Shown here: positions 10,099 through 19,001 of the stretch, piece after piece
Layout of the letters: each line of letters starts with the position of its first letter
Position numbering within the stretch: the stretch's first letter is position 1
Source: PNNG01 sp964577055
GTDB lineage: Bacteria > Bacteroidota > Bacteroidia > UBA7662
DNA length: 64,000 nt
NCBI GenBank assembly: GCA_964577055.1
Contig: CAZNWC010000003.1
Span: 186,001 to 250,000 of the forward strand
Reading direction: 5' to 3'
Position numbers and translations under genes: made by a program
The notes under the pieces: generated by a model
The model's database searches: none
Told to the model about the DNA's origin: nothing
Seen by the model: the letters and a program-made list of their open reading frames with translations, nothing else

Positions 10099-11546
10099 AG
10101 GGATACATTCATGCTGCTTTTGCTGCGGATCAGCCATAAACCGACGAAAGTAAGCAGCCCGTTTACAATCAATAGTTCAAAGCCAAATTTATAACCATTT
10201 AGCCAGTTTTCGGCGTTTTGACTGAGGATGTAACTTAAAACGGGGGCGATTATTGCCGGTATAGGCACCCATCGGTCGCGTACTTGCCAAGGGGTAAATA
10301 ATCCGAAGGCAAAAAGTCCCAGCAGCGGGCCGTAGGTGTAGCCTGCCACGGTAAACAATTGGGTGATGAGCGAATCGTTGTGCAGCGATTTGAACAATAA
10401 GATTTGAAGACCGATGAACACCGACATGCCAATGTGTACCCACATGCGGGTTTTGACAGAGCCTTTTTCGTTGCTAAAACCCAAGAAATCGACACAAAAA
10501 GAGGTGGTGAGGGCAGTTAGGGCAGAGTCGGCGCTGGAATATGCAGCGGCAATGAGGCCGATGACGAAGGTTATGCCTGCCAATGTGCCAAAGTGGTTGA
10601 GCGCAAGCATGGGGAAAAGCTCGTCGGCTTTGGTGGGCAATGCGATGCCATTTGCATCGGTATACAGGTACATGAGGGCACCCAAACTAAGGAAAAGCGC
10701 ATTTACACCTACCAGCACCAGGCTAAACCAAAACATGTTTTTTTGGGCATCGGCCAAGCTGCGGCAACTGAGGTTTTTTTGCATCATGTCTTGGTCGAGG
10801 CCTGTCATGACAATGGTGATGAAGGCCCCCGAGAGGAACATCTTCACAAAATGTCGGGAATCATTGGCATCCCAGAAAAACAGCTGGCTGTAGTCGCTGT
10901 TGCCAATGAGCCCGGGCAATTCGGCCCAACTGCTGCCCAAGGCGCTGAGAATGGTGCCTATCGACAAAACCACCGCCAGCAGCATAAAGGCGGTTTGAAG
11001 GGTATCGGTCCAAATAATGGTATTGATACCGCTTCGGAACGTATACAACCAAATGAGCACAATGGTTGCCACCACTGTTGCCCAAAACGGGATGCCCATA
11101 GGGCCCAACACAAAACTGTCGAGCACCATGGCCACCAGGTAAAGCCGGAATGATGAGCCAATGGAGCGCGAAAGCAAAAAGAATGACGCACCCGTTTTGT
11201 GGCTGTACGTTCCGAAGCGGCTGTTGAGGTAGGCGTAAATGCTGGTGAGGTTGAGGCGGTAATACAAGGGCAGCAACACTTTGATGATGACCAGATAGCC
11301 GAGAAAGTAGCCAAAAACCAATTGCATATAACTGAATGCTTGTTGGTTTACCGTGCCAGGGATGCTGATGAAGGTAACCCCCGAAAGGCTGGAGCCAATC
11401 ATGCCGAAGGCCACCAGGTACCAAGGCGACGATTTGCCAGCCAGGAAAAAAGCGGCATTGTCGCTTTTCCGACCGGTCAGTCGGGCAATCAAAATGAGCA
11501 AGCCAAAGTAGGCGGCTATGAGTCCAAGTATAAGCGCTGGTTGCAT
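10095..11546 (-). CDS. Sodium:solute symporter (SSS family)
   Basis: 483 residues, hydrophobic throughout, with about 13 predicted transmembrane helices. The N-terminus has the SSS arrangement (ARLTGRKSDNAAFFLAGKSSPWYL followed by GMIGSSLSGVTFISIPG), and YSSADSALTALTTSFCVDF matches the conserved helix 8-9 region that contributes the sodium site. It imports a solute with Na+; the substrate (sugar, amino acid, nucleoside or sialic acid) is not evident. It is the first gene of the operon with LOG, M23 and bcp, and diverges from recR. Confidence 0.9.
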   Translation of the reverse strand: MQPALILGLIAAYFGLLILIARLTGRKSDNAAFFLAGKSSPWYLVAFGMIGSSLSGVTFISIPGTVNQQAFSYMQLVFGYFLGYLVIIKVLLPLYYRLNLTSIYAYLNSRFGTYSHKTGASFFLLSRSIGSSFRLYLVAMVLDSFVLGPMGIPFWATVVATIVLIWLYTFRSGINTIIWTDTLQTAFMLLAVVLSIGTILSALGSSWAELPGLIGNSDYSQLFFWDANDSRHFVKMFLSGAFITIVMTGLDQDMMQKNLSCRSLADAQKNMFWFSLVLVGVNALFLSLGALMYLYTDANGIALPTKADELFPMLALNHFGTLAGITFVIGLIAAAYSSADSALTALTTSFCVDFLGFSNEKGSVKTRMWVHIGMSVFIGLQILLFKSLHNDSLITQLFTVAGYTYGPLLGLFAFGLFTPWQVRDRWVPIPAIIAPVLSYILSQNAENWLNGYKFGFELLIVNGLLTFVGLWLIRSKSSMNVSL

Positions 11547-11584
11547 ATCAAAATCGAATGGTGCCTGTTCAACCTAGGTAAGGA

Positions 11585-11592
11585 CGAAGGTA
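11585..11592 (-). promoter_or_regulatory. Probable -7 element of the symporter operon (variant)
   Basis: TACCTTCG on the minus strand, one mismatch from the Bacteroidota TAnnTTTG box, 38 nt before the symporter ATG. It lies back to back with the recR box on the other strand. I see no convincing -33 element. Confidence 0.4.
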
Positions 11593-11593
11593 G

Positions 11594-11601
11594 TATTTTT
11601 G
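11594..11601 (+). promoter_or_regulatory. -7 promoter element of recR (TATTTTTG)
   Basis: A perfect TAnnTTTG match ends 5 nt before the recR ATG at 11607, so transcription would start at or next to the start codon and give a leaderless mRNA. The box also supports the chosen start. Confidence 0.6.
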
Positions 11602-11606
11602 ACCCT

Positions 11607-12212
11607 ATGAATTTTCCTTCGCGCCTGATTGAAGAGGCAGTACTTGCATTTTCGCGTTTTCCGGGGATTGGCAAAAAGACGGCATTGCGGCTCACCTTGC
11701 ATTTGTTGCGCCAGGATCCGGCCGAAGCCCAGGCCTTGGCCACTGCAGTACATCGGTTGACCACCGAAATTCAATATTGCCAAAAATGCCACAACATCAG
11801 CGACGCACCTTTGTGCCTGATTTGTGCCAACGACCGCCGCGACCATGGTTTGGTGTGTGTGGTGGCCGACATGCGTGATGTGATTGCCATTGAAAATACC
11901 GGTCAATTCGGTGGGGTATACCATGTATTGGGTGGACTGATTACACCGATGGAAGGCATTGGTCCTCACCAGTTGAAGCTTGCGTCGCTCGAGCACAGGG
12001 CTGCCTCGGGTGAGGTGCGTGAAATGGTTTTGGCATTTTCGGCCACCATGGAAGGCGATACCACAGCTTTTTACATTGGGCGAAAATTCAAAGAAAGCGG
12101 CATCAAAATGAGTACAATTGCGCGCGGTATTGCCATAGGCGGCGAATTGGAGTATGCCGATGAAATAACGTTGGGCCGGTCGATCCAGCAACGCATTCCG
12201 TTTGGTCTTTAG
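11607..12212 (+). CDS. recR: Recombination mediator protein RecR
   Basis: 201 residues, normal for RecR, which with RecO (and RecF) loads RecA at single-strand gaps. The order is helix-hairpin-helix (RFPGIGKKTALRL, about 17-29), a four-cysteine zinc finger (Cys58, Cys61, Cys70, Cys73), then a Toprim domain (VCVVADMRDVIAIE) and a C-terminal Walker-B-like region. The ORF is open further upstream to 11199, but the RecR homology begins MNFPSRLIEE and a promoter box lies 5 nt before this ATG. It converges on the GT39 gene with a 4-nt overlap of 3' ends. Confidence 0.95.
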   Translation: MNFPSRLIEEAVLAFSRFPGIGKKTALRLTLHLLRQDPAEAQALATAVHRLTTEIQYCQKCHNISDAPLCLICANDRRDHGLVCVVADMRDVIAIENTGQFGGVYHVLGGLITPMEGIGPHQLKLASLEHRAASGEVREMVLAFSATMEGDTTAFYIGRKFKESGIKMSTIARGIAIGGELEYADEITLGRSIQQRIPFGL

Positions 12213-13879
12213 TCGAGTTCGAACTTGCGCTGACCGCGTACCACATACCAAGTGGTAAAGCGTCCTTGATCGCTGATGTATCCCCTGAATTGTTTTTCGA
12301 TGCGGTAACCCAGGCCCATTTCTCGGGATACGATTTTTAGCTGGTCGAGATTGTCGTCGTTGAAGATGAGCAGTTGGCGTCGGTTTTCGAGGGCGGGCAA
12401 CCATGCCAGCATATCATTGGCTTCTTCGTAGCGACAACGGTTGGCTGCCAAATAAAAGGGCAAGCTGGGCAATTGGAAATTTTGGGTAAGGATGACTTTT
12501 TCGCCGAAGCTGTTCAAGGCAGCAAAATGCGCCAAATCGCGTGTGGCCGATCGGGCGGGTTCCATGTGTGGCAGGATGCCTTGCCAAAAAATCCCGATAA
12601 AGAGCAAAGCCTGCAGCATCATGGCCCTGAAGGCCCAGCCATAAGCATTGCGCAGGAGCAGCAATAGCACACCGATCGACAGCAGCAAGATGGCGAACGA
12701 TAAGGCAAAAGCCATGGGCAGGGCTTCGGGCGTAAAAATGAGGCTGCCTCCTACAGGTGTTTTGACCATGATGGGGAGAAATATAACCACCCCGGTGCTG
12801 ATGAGGAAATAGAGTACGGCACCCAGTTGCAGGCTGCGTTGCTCAAGCAAGGCCTTGGGTTGCAGTTGCAACAAATAGCGGCTCATGAGCAGGGCTACTG
12901 CCGGAAACGCGCCTACGGCGTAGGTAGGCAACTTCGATCCCATGGCTTCGTAAATGACCCAGCCGCTCACGCACCAGGCCAAGAGCAAAAAGGCATGGTG
13001 TTGCTCTTCTGTTTTGTCTTTTACCTGTTTGATGGCCAGCCAAAGGGCTGCCGGAAACAAAGCGACAAATGGCTGAAAAAAAACGAGCATAGTGCCCAGG
13101 TAATAGCCCGGAGGACCTGTTTGACCCAGTACTTCGGAAGAAACACGACGCACGGTGTACCAATCGATCATCCAGCTAAGAAAGGCCCCATTGTCGGTGA
13201 GCCAGGCCAAGCGGCCCCATAGCAGCAAAGGGAAGGCGGCAATGGGGTATAAAAACCAGGGATGAAACGACCAGATATGTTTCCGTTGGGGTGAAAAGAG
13301 CAAGGTAAGTCCCAATATGCCGATGGTGACAATCAGTATGGGTGGGCCTTTTACCAACATGCCGCCGGCCAAACCGATTACAAAAAGCAGTTGGTACTTT
13401 TTTCGGGGTGTATTAAAATAGGCCAGCAGCGAAAGCACTGCAAGGGTGGTGAAAAAGAGAAGATTGGCATCGGTTACCGATACTTTTTGCAAGAGGGTAA
13501 TCAGATAATTGGCTGCCAGGATGTAGGCGGCTACTTTGGCTGTAGCAGGATTGTAAATGCGGGCCCCAAGGTATCTAACCAGTCCAATGGTGGCTGCTGC
13601 TGCTAATATAGAGGGTAGACGGAGGGCAATTTCATTGGCGCCAAAAAACAAAAAAGATACACTGATGGTCCAAAAATGCCAGGGAGTTTTGCGGTGGATG
13701 TCGCTCCACAAAAAATCGGGAACCAGCCAATTGCCCGTGTGCAGCATATTCCAGGCAAATCCGCCGTAGGCGGCTTCATCCTGGTCCCATACCGATAATT
13801 GCAATCCTGCCAACCAAGCCACAGCGAATGCTGCTAACCAAACCCATTTTTCGAAGGGCTTCTCGGGGAGGATTTTCAT
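12209..13879 (-). CDS. GT39/ArnT-like glycosyltransferase (GT-C fold)
   Basis: 556 residues with about 11-12 transmembrane helices. The first loop carries WDQDEAAYGG, the acidic motif of the PMT/ArnT superfamily, followed by HRKTPWHFWTISVSFLFFGANEIALRLPS, typical of dolichol/undecaprenyl-phosphate-sugar-dependent transferases. It likely moves a sugar from a polyprenyl phosphate to lipid A, a glycan or a protein on the periplasmic face. Acceptor unknown. It is the last gene of a minus-strand group, 12 nt after the TerB-like gene. A GT2 polyprenyl-phosphate-sugar synthase candidate lies at 58.1 kb. Confidence 0.85.
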   Translation of the reverse strand: MKILPEKPFEKWVWLAAFAVAWLAGLQLSVWDQDEAAYGGFAWNMLHTGNWLVPDFLWSDIHRKTPWHFWTISVSFLFFGANEIALRLPSILAAAATIGLVRYLGARIYNPATAKVAAYILAANYLITLLQKVSVTDANLLFFTTLAVLSLLAYFNTPRKKYQLLFVIGLAGGMLVKGPPILIVTIGILGLTLLFSPQRKHIWSFHPWFLYPIAAFPLLLWGRLAWLTDNGAFLSWMIDWYTVRRVSSEVLGQTGPPGYYLGTMLVFFQPFVALFPAALWLAIKQVKDKTEEQHHAFLLLAWCVSGWVIYEAMGSKLPTYAVGAFPAVALLMSRYLLQLQPKALLEQRSLQLGAVLYFLISTGVVIFLPIMVKTPVGGSLIFTPEALPMAFALSFAILLLSIGVLLLLLRNAYGWAFRAMMLQALLFIGIFWQGILPHMEPARSATRDLAHFAALNSFGEKVILTQNFQLPSLPFYLAANRCRYEEANDMLAWLPALENRRQLLIFNDDNLDQLKIVSREMGLGYRIEKQFRGYISDQGRFTTWYVVRGQRKFELD

Positions 13880-13891
13880 GTCAATGCAGAC

Positions 13892-14245
13892 TTATTCTGT
13901 TTCGCCCCAAGCGTCAAAGAGCTTGTTGATGAAGATGTTTTCTTCGGGACTCAAAATTTGGTCGCTATTCACCAAATCCATCGCAACTTGCAAGAAGCCG
14001 GAACGTTCAGCAGCATTGCTTTGGCTGAAAAAGGCGTTCATGGCTTCGCGGAACTCCAACATTTTGAGGTCGTGCGAAAGCGCTTGCAGGCGCACCTGTT
14101 CCGATTGCATGGCGGCACCAATGGTTCTGGGGTCAAAACTTTCGCCCAGGTAATTTACAATAAGAGCATGTTCTTGTTCGAGGTGCTTTCCATCGACATT
14201 GGCCAAGATCATGAGCATTTTATAGCCAGCGGTGATTTTGTTCAT
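13892..14245 (-). CDS. TerB-like helical protein
   Basis: 117 residues, all-helical in character. The C-terminal half (FLQVAMDLVNSDQILSPEE) resembles the TerB/tellurite-resistance fold, in which acidic residues between helices bind metal. The ATG at 14245 is preferred; an in-frame GTG at 14263 would add six residues. It sits between the HAD gene (52 nt upstream) and the GT39 gene (12 nt downstream), so is probably co-transcribed. Function not established; the TerB assignment is by pattern only. Confidence 0.65.
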   Translation of the reverse strand: MNKITAGYKMLMILANVDGKHLEQEHALIVNYLGESFDPRTIGAAMQSEQVRLQALSHDLKMLEFREAMNAFFSQSNAAERSGFLQVAMDLVNSDQILSPEENIFINKLFDAWGETE

Positions 14246-14297
14246 GCTAATAATGATTTGCACTGCAAAAAAATAGTATTTTCAGCGCAATGAGAAG

Positions 14298-14738
14298 TTA
14301 ATCTTTGAAAACTTCGATGGTTTTGGTCATGCGTACCAAATCGGTGAATTTTCCTTCGTAGCGGGTGGCCCGCACCATGTGGTTGTCGATCCAATGGTAA
14401 TTGCCGCCACGGGGTTTGTTCATGAGCAGCCCGTGGTATTTGAATCCGTGTTTTTGCAGCCAGGTTTCTGTGATTTCGCGCAAATCTTCGGTACGCGAGG
14501 TAAAAAAGGTGATGATGTGGCCGGCATCATACCAGCGGTTCACGGTTTCGAGGGCATCGGGGAAAGGTGCGCAGCTGACCATGCGCTCAGGCGCTTCGTT
14601 GGGCACGTCTTCAGTAATGGTGCCGTCGATGTCGATAAGAAAGTTGCGCACCTCTTGTGGCAGTTGGGGACTGATGAGCTGGCCACTTTCGTCGTAGACT
14701 TCGTGTAGGTGTTTATTTGGATCGGGGTTGTGGTTCAT
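14298..14738 (-). CDS. Small HAD-superfamily phosphatase-like protein
   Basis: 146 residues with HAD motif I (FLIDIDGTITED, Asp36 and Asp38 as nucleophile and acid/base), motif II (FFTSRTE) and a C-terminal acidic region (WIDNHMV). Compact HAD proteins of this type are common in Bacteroidota and are often mislabelled phosphoheptose isomerase. The visible motifs support phosphatase or phosphotransferase chemistry, not isomerase. Its 5' end overlaps the preceding signal-peptide gene by 26 nt. Substrate unknown. Confidence 0.8.
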   Translation of the reverse strand: MNHNPDPNKHLHEVYDESGQLISPQLPQEVRNFLIDIDGTITEDVPNEAPERMVSCAPFPDALETVNRWYDAGHIITFFTSRTEDLREITETWLQKHGFKYHGLLMNKPRGGNYHWIDNHMVRATRYEGKFTDLVRMTKTIEVFKD

Positions 14739-15222
14739 TGGCGTTCGGAAATTTGAAGTGAACGATGCGCAATCGTCCGGGAGTTGTGGTTTTATAAGGC
14801 CTTGTGCTGCTGTAGAGCATCAGGCCTCCTGCTGTAAGCAAAAGAGCGCTGCTTCTGATGGCGCCTGTGGTGACGAGGGGCCTGGCACCGGAAGTCAGTC
14901 CGTTGATGGCCACCAAAGCCGGCCATATTACGCCGGCAATGGCCAGGTTAGCACCTCCTGCCGCCCGGGCGGTGCGTATTTGGCGAACGGCCAGGATGTC
15001 GACCAGAGCGATTTTTCGGCCCTCGTGCACCAAGCTGTCGGTAAGCAAGGCTTCGATTGCGCCGGCTTGCCAGCCATTTTGAGTTTTGAATTGCACATCA
15101 TCGCCCACAAAGAGGCGTAAACCAAGTTTGCCATTGGGTTTGTAGACCGATAGCTGCTCGCTTTGGGCATGGTGCAGCATGGGCAAACATAAAAACAAAC
15201 TTAGCAGGGTGAGCAACCTCAT
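14713..15222 (-). CDS. Uncharacterised exported protein with hydrophobic C-terminal half
   Basis: 169 residues starting MRLLTLLSLFLCLPMLHHAQS, a clear signal peptide. A soluble segment (about 22-75) is followed by two hydrophobic stretches (GANLAIAGVIWPALVAI and SSALLLTAGGLMLYSS), suggesting a membrane-associated periplasmic protein. The ATG at 15222 is preferred over 15249 because it fits the signal peptide and lies 4 nt after a perfect TAnnTTTG box. I do not recognise a family. Confidence 0.7.
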   Translation of the reverse strand: MRLLTLLSLFLCLPMLHHAQSEQLSVYKPNGKLGLRLFVGDDVQFKTQNGWQAGAIEALLTDSLVHEGRKIALVDILAVRQIRTARAAGGANLAIAGVIWPALVAINGLTSGARPLVTTGAIRSSALLLTAGGLMLYSSTRPYKTTTPGRLRIVHFKFPNANEPQPRSK

Positions 15223-15226
15223 TCCC

Positions 15227-15234
15227 CAAAAATA
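15227..15234 (-). promoter_or_regulatory. -7 promoter element (TATTTTTG) before the exported protein
   Basis: A perfect TAnnTTTG on the minus strand with 4 nt between its final G and the ATG at 15222. The predicted start site coincides with the start codon (leaderless). No clear -33 element. Confidence 0.58.
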
Positions 15235-15428
15235 AGCAAAAGCCAACATCGGACTGCATCATTGGCAGCGAATTTTACTGCAGCTAATATTTGCAGAGAG
15301 AGGCTTTCCTCGAAGGGGCATGCTCATGGGTCGTGCGGTGCTTTTTGCGATGCTTGGCGCTAACATACAGCCGCTTTGGTGTAAACAAGTAGGCATTTTG
15401 TATAAAATTTGCAGCCTTTCAGCGATGC

Positions 15429-15461
15429 TTGAGGTTCTTTTGCGCTTATCCCTTACTTTTG
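15429..15461 (+). promoter_or_regulatory. Bacteroidota-type promoter of the zinc-ribbon gene
   Basis: TTG at 15429-15431 and TACTTTTG at 15454-15461 are separated by 22 nt, close to the -33/-7 arrangement of the phylum. The start codon follows 12 nt later, giving a leader of only a few bases. Confidence 0.55.
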
Positions 15462-15473
15462 GACTACTAGCCT

Positions 15474-15731
15474 ATGATTACTACACATGGTCCCCGTTAT
15501 TGTCCGGGCTGCGAAAAACCCGGTCGCTTACTTCCGGTAAGTAAAACCGTCACAAATCCGTTGTTTCGGAAATACCACTGTCAAAGTTGCCATTGGCAAG
15601 GAATCATGCTCAGGCCCTTCAAAAAACAAAGCCGTGCGGGTTTTTATGCATTTGTTGGTTTTTTGCTGCTGCTATTGGTTGTTGCAGGTGTTGGTTTGCT
15701 TGAGCTCCTCAAAATGCTTCCGGAACAATAG
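15474..15731 (+). CDS. Small zinc-ribbon membrane protein
   Basis: 85 residues. The N-terminus has two CxxC knuckles (Cys10/Cys13 and Cys36/Cys39) in the layout of a single zinc ribbon, a basic linker follows, and one transmembrane helix lies at about 57-76 with a short tail. It is likely a membrane-tethered zinc-ribbon protein with the ribbon in the cytoplasm. A good promoter directly upstream supports expression. It converges on the response-regulator gene, with 1 nt between stop codons. Function unknown. Confidence 0.65.
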   Translation: MITTHGPRYCPGCEKPGRLLPVSKTVTNPLFRKYHCQSCHWQGIMLRPFKKQSRAGFYAFVGFLLLLLVVAGVGLLELLKMLPEQ

Positions 15732-15732
15732 A

Positions 15733-16470
15733 TTAATGCTTTAGTCGCGAGGGTGACACCCCGTAGAATTTCTTATAGGAATAACTGAAATAGCTCAGGC
15801 TGTTAAATCCTGTGGCTTGGGCAATGGCCGACAAACTGCCTGTATCTTTTTCAATCATTTTGCGAGCGCGTTCCAAACGGTATTCGCGGATGAGCTGGTT
15901 CAGGTTTTTATCGACAGCAGCCTTGAGTTTGCGCTGAATGGTTGACTTGCTCAACTGCATGTGGTTGGCGACCATTTCTACCGACAGGTTGTAGTCACTC
16001 AAATTTTCATCGATGTACTGGATGATTTCGCGCACCATTTTTTCTTTCTTGGGTACAAAATCCTCCTCTTTGGTTTGCAAAAGCCCGCGTTTGAGCAGTT
16101 TATCGTGTTTTTCGATGAGGTTGCGAGCGCGCAAAAGCAATTCGCGTGCATCAAATGGTTTGGCGATGTAATCATCGGCACCTTCTTCGAGTCCTTCGAG
16201 TTTGGCATCGAGCATGTTTTTGGCCGTGAGCAGGACCACCGGGATGAGTTCGGTCACTGGATTTTCACGCACTTTGCGTAGCAAGCCAAAGCCATCCAGC
16301 TCGGGCATGATGACATCGGAAACAATTAAATCGGGTACCGTGCGCAGGGCTTCTTCAAAACCAAGGCTTCCATTTTCGGCGGCCAGTGCAGTATAACCGT
16401 CGGCTTCGAATAATTCTACAATGTTGTCGCGCAGTTGATGCTCGTCTTCAATGATCAATACTTTTTTCAT
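15733..16470 (-). CDS. Response regulator with AraC-type DNA-binding domain
   Basis: 245 residues. The receiver domain (1-120) has the acidic pocket IIEDE and phosphoacceptor Asp52 (LIVSDVIMPELDG), with Thr (LLTAKN) and Lys (IAKPFD) switch residues. A linker of about 20 residues leads to a C-terminal AraC/XylS double helix-turn-helix (about 140-245, LSKSTIQRKL and GFNSLSYFSYSYKKFYGVSPS). It should bind DNA when phosphorylated by the kinase encoded immediately upstream, which its start overlaps by 4 nt. Target genes are not apparent. Confidence 0.93.
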   Translation of the reverse strand: MKKVLIIEDEHQLRDNIVELFEADGYTALAAENGSLGFEEALRTVPDLIVSDVIMPELDGFGLLRKVRENPVTELIPVVLLTAKNMLDAKLEGLEEGADDYIAKPFDARELLLRARNLIEKHDKLLKRGLLQTKEEDFVPKKEKMVREIIQYIDENLSDYNLSVEMVANHMQLSKSTIQRKLKAAVDKNLNQLIREYRLERARKMIEKDTGSLSAIAQATGFNSLSYFSYSYKKFYGVSPSRLKH

Positions 16471-18875
16471 AAGCTCAATTCGATGTTAAAAAAGGTGCCT
16501 TTGGCGGGACTGCTGCTGCAGCTGATTTTGCCACCATGCATGGCAATAAATTCACGTACAACCACCAACCCCAAGCCTGAGCCCGGTATTTTGCCCACAT
16601 TGGTACCGCGGTAGAAGGGTTCAAAAAGTTTCTTTTTATCGCCTTGTTTGAACCCAATGCCAAAGTCTTGTACCTCGATGCGTATGGTCTTTCGCTTGAA
16701 GTGCAAGTGCACAATGGGTGCAGGGGCGTTCGTTGAAAACTTGAGGGCATTGCCCAAGAGGTTCAATATGCAATGACTGATGAGCTGCTCGTCGATGTAT
16801 ACGGTGGCAGGACTACCATATACTTGCAAGGCAGGCACCCGGCCGTCGTCTTGGTGGGCAAAATGCATGTCGATGAGTTCGGCAATGAGCTGTTCGAGCC
16901 GCACCGGATGTTTTTGCAAGGTGGTTTTGCCTGCTTCGAGTTTGCCCATGAGCAAGATTTCGTTCATGAGGTCGCCCACACGCTCGATTTCTTTCTGCAT
17001 TTTCACAAAGTGCTTGTCAGCCTTGCTTCTCAGTCCTTCTTCGGTTTGGGCGAGGTACATGCGCAAAATATCGAGACTCGAGCGAATGGTGGCCAGGGGT
17101 GTTCGGAATTCGTGTGAAGCCATCATCACGAATTGCGAACGCAACTCGGTAAGCTCTTTCTCTTTTTCAAAGGCCCGGGCGACTTCTTCTTCGGCTTTTT
17201 TTCGTTCGGTGATGTCGCGGGTGGACGCCTGGATGGCTTTGACCACGCCTTTGGCATCGGGAATGAAACGTGTGAGCGATTCTACCCAAATGTAATGGCC
17301 CTTTTGGTGTTTGATGCGGTAAGATATGCTGATGCGCTTTTCGCCCTGTAAGAGTTTTTGAAAGGCATTGTCGAGCACGTGCTGCCGGTCGTCGGGATGG
17401 ATGTATTCAAGTGGACTCAACCCGATGATTTCGGTAGGATTATAGCCCAACACCTCACGCATGGAAGGTGAGGCAAAGGTTACATTGCCTTGTACATCGT
17501 GCTGGGTGACAATATCGGTGATGTTTTCGCTGATAAGCCTGTATTGCGCCTCGCTGAGTTGCAGCTCGCGTTCGGCTTTGCGTTTGGCGGTTAAATCGAT
17601 GATAGTACCTGTGCTGCCAAGCGTATCGCCATGGGGACCGATCACCCTTTTGAGGGTGACTTCTGTCCAGATGGTATGGCCACGTTTGTGCCGGTACTGC
17701 ATTTCATAGGTGTGGTATTCGTTCGGATTTCGGTCGATGTCGGCCCTGATTTGTGGCACATGCTCCAGCTCCAATGGGTCGAGGAAGTTGAGTCCGGCTT
17801 GTCCGATGCTTTCTTCCACGCTGAAGCCGGTAAGCAATTCCCAGGATTGGTTGAGAAAAGTAAAGCGCCCTTCGGCATCGGCTTCAAAAACCACTTCGCG
17901 GAGGTTATTGACTAGGTTGCGGTATTGTTTTTCGTTTTCGGCCAGGATTTGCTCGTGGATTTTGCGGCCAGTAATGTCGGAATCGCTGCCAGCCATGCGT
18001 ATGGGTTGTCTATTGGCATCCCATTCGGCGGCTGCGCGGCTTTGCACCCAAACATAATGGCCCAAACCATGCAAAAAGCGAAATTCCATATCGTTGGTGC
18101 CATGGCCGCGTTCGAGGAATTTTTGAAAACTCTGGTCAACGTGCTCTCGGTCGTCGGGGTGGACCAAATTCAGCCAATAATCATAGGTCCATGCCCCATC
18201 TTCGCGTTTGTAGCCAAAGGTTTCGAACCACAAATCGCTCAAAAAGGATTCGTTGTTTTCGAGATCGAGTTCCCAAATACCGTCTTTTGATCCACTGATA
18301 GCCAAGTGATAGCGCTTGTTTGAAACCAACAGGGCCGATTTTAACTCCTGGTTTTCGAGGTAAAAGCCAATGGCATTGGCCATTGATTGCAGTGCATCGC
18401 GCTCATAATCGTACCAGTGCCGTGGAAATTGGCAAGCGTCGTATCCGATAAATCCCCACAATTGCTTCTTCACGCGGATAGGTATGAACAGGTAGCTCAG
18501 GATGTCCTGCTCTTCCATGAGGCCTTTGAAAGGTTGGGGAGCATTTGATACCATGCTTGAAACAGCTTGATTGTGTTGCAACAGTTCCAGCAAGTTAGGG
18601 TAGATGTTGTAAGGTACTGCTTGCAATTTGGGGTTGTGCAACTGAACGCTCACGTTTTCGGCCGTCCATTCGGCTTGTTGGCTCATGCACATTTCGCCGT
18701 CGACGCTTTCGTTTTTGAAAATGTAACAGCGGTCGGCGTCGGCGGCCATGCCCATGATCTGTACCAGCTCTTGCAGGGTTTGGTCGAAATGCAGCCCTTT
18801 TACCAACAATACGGAGGCCTTGGCAATGCCTGCCAGTATTTTCTCGGTTTGTGATGGGGCGAATACAGACTGCAT
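16467..18875 (-). CDS. Soluble GAF/PAS multi-sensor histidine kinase
   Basis: 802 residues without a signal peptide or transmembrane helix. Approximate order: GAF (20-175), three PAS/PAC modules (185-305, 313-435, 440-565, each ending in a D-[IL]T-x-[RK]-K type PAC motif), HisKA with phosphorylated His588 (MASHEFRTPLATI), then HATPase_c (690-802) with an N-box NLLGNALKFS and G-boxes DFGIGF and GSGLGLVVV. Catalytic residues look intact. It probably senses an intracellular ligand or redox state and phosphorylates the AraC-type regulator downstream (ATGA overlap). Ligand unknown. Confidence 0.93.
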   Translation of the reverse strand: MQSVFAPSQTEKILAGIAKASVLLVKGLHFDQTLQELVQIMGMAADADRCYIFKNESVDGEMCMSQQAEWTAENVSVQLHNPKLQAVPYNIYPNLLELLQHNQAVSSMVSNAPQPFKGLMEEQDILSYLFIPIRVKKQLWGFIGYDACQFPRHWYDYERDALQSMANAIGFYLENQELKSALLVSNKRYHLAISGSKDGIWELDLENNESFLSDLWFETFGYKREDGAWTYDYWLNLVHPDDREHVDQSFQKFLERGHGTNDMEFRFLHGLGHYVWVQSRAAAEWDANRQPIRMAGSDSDITGRKIHEQILAENEKQYRNLVNNLREVVFEADAEGRFTFLNQSWELLTGFSVEESIGQAGLNFLDPLELEHVPQIRADIDRNPNEYHTYEMQYRHKRGHTIWTEVTLKRVIGPHGDTLGSTGTIIDLTAKRKAERELQLSEAQYRLISENITDIVTQHDVQGNVTFASPSMREVLGYNPTEIIGLSPLEYIHPDDRQHVLDNAFQKLLQGEKRISISYRIKHQKGHYIWVESLTRFIPDAKGVVKAIQASTRDITERKKAEEEVARAFEKEKELTELRSQFVMMASHEFRTPLATIRSSLDILRMYLAQTEEGLRSKADKHFVKMQKEIERVGDLMNEILLMGKLEAGKTTLQKHPVRLEQLIAELIDMHFAHQDDGRVPALQVYGSPATVYIDEQLISHCILNLLGNALKFSTNAPAPIVHLHFKRKTIRIEVQDFGIGFKQGDKKKLFEPFYRGTNVGKIPGSGLGLVVVREFIAMHGGKISCSSSPAKGTFFNIELSL

Positions 18876-18977
18876 GGGGGCAATTTACACATTTGCGTCG
18901 TTCCTCCAAAAGTTGCAACAATGATGCAGGTTAAATGCAGAGATACAAGCGTCTTCGCATTGCGCCTGCATTTTCCG

Positions 18978-18985
18978 TATTTTTG
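18978..18985 (+). promoter_or_regulatory. -7 promoter element of lpdA (TATTTTTG)
   Basis: A perfect TAnnTTTG box 16 nt before the lpdA ATG at 19002, predicting a leader of about 10 nt. No -33 element at standard spacing. Confidence 0.5.
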
Positions 18986-19001
18986 CAAAAAATTCACGCT
19001 T

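Noticed and set aside
10099..10137. Upstream start of the LOG-family gene at 10137
   Set aside because: It sits within the symporter gene and the ATG at 10098 forms the ATGA overlap typical of this operon.
11199..11606. A 5' extension of the recR reading frame
   Set aside because: It lies inside the symporter gene on the other strand, RecR homology starts at 11607, and a promoter box ends 5 nt before that ATG.
14298..14738. Phosphoheptose isomerase label for the small HAD protein
   Set aside because: The visible motifs are HAD phosphatase motifs; there is no SIS-type isomerase fold.
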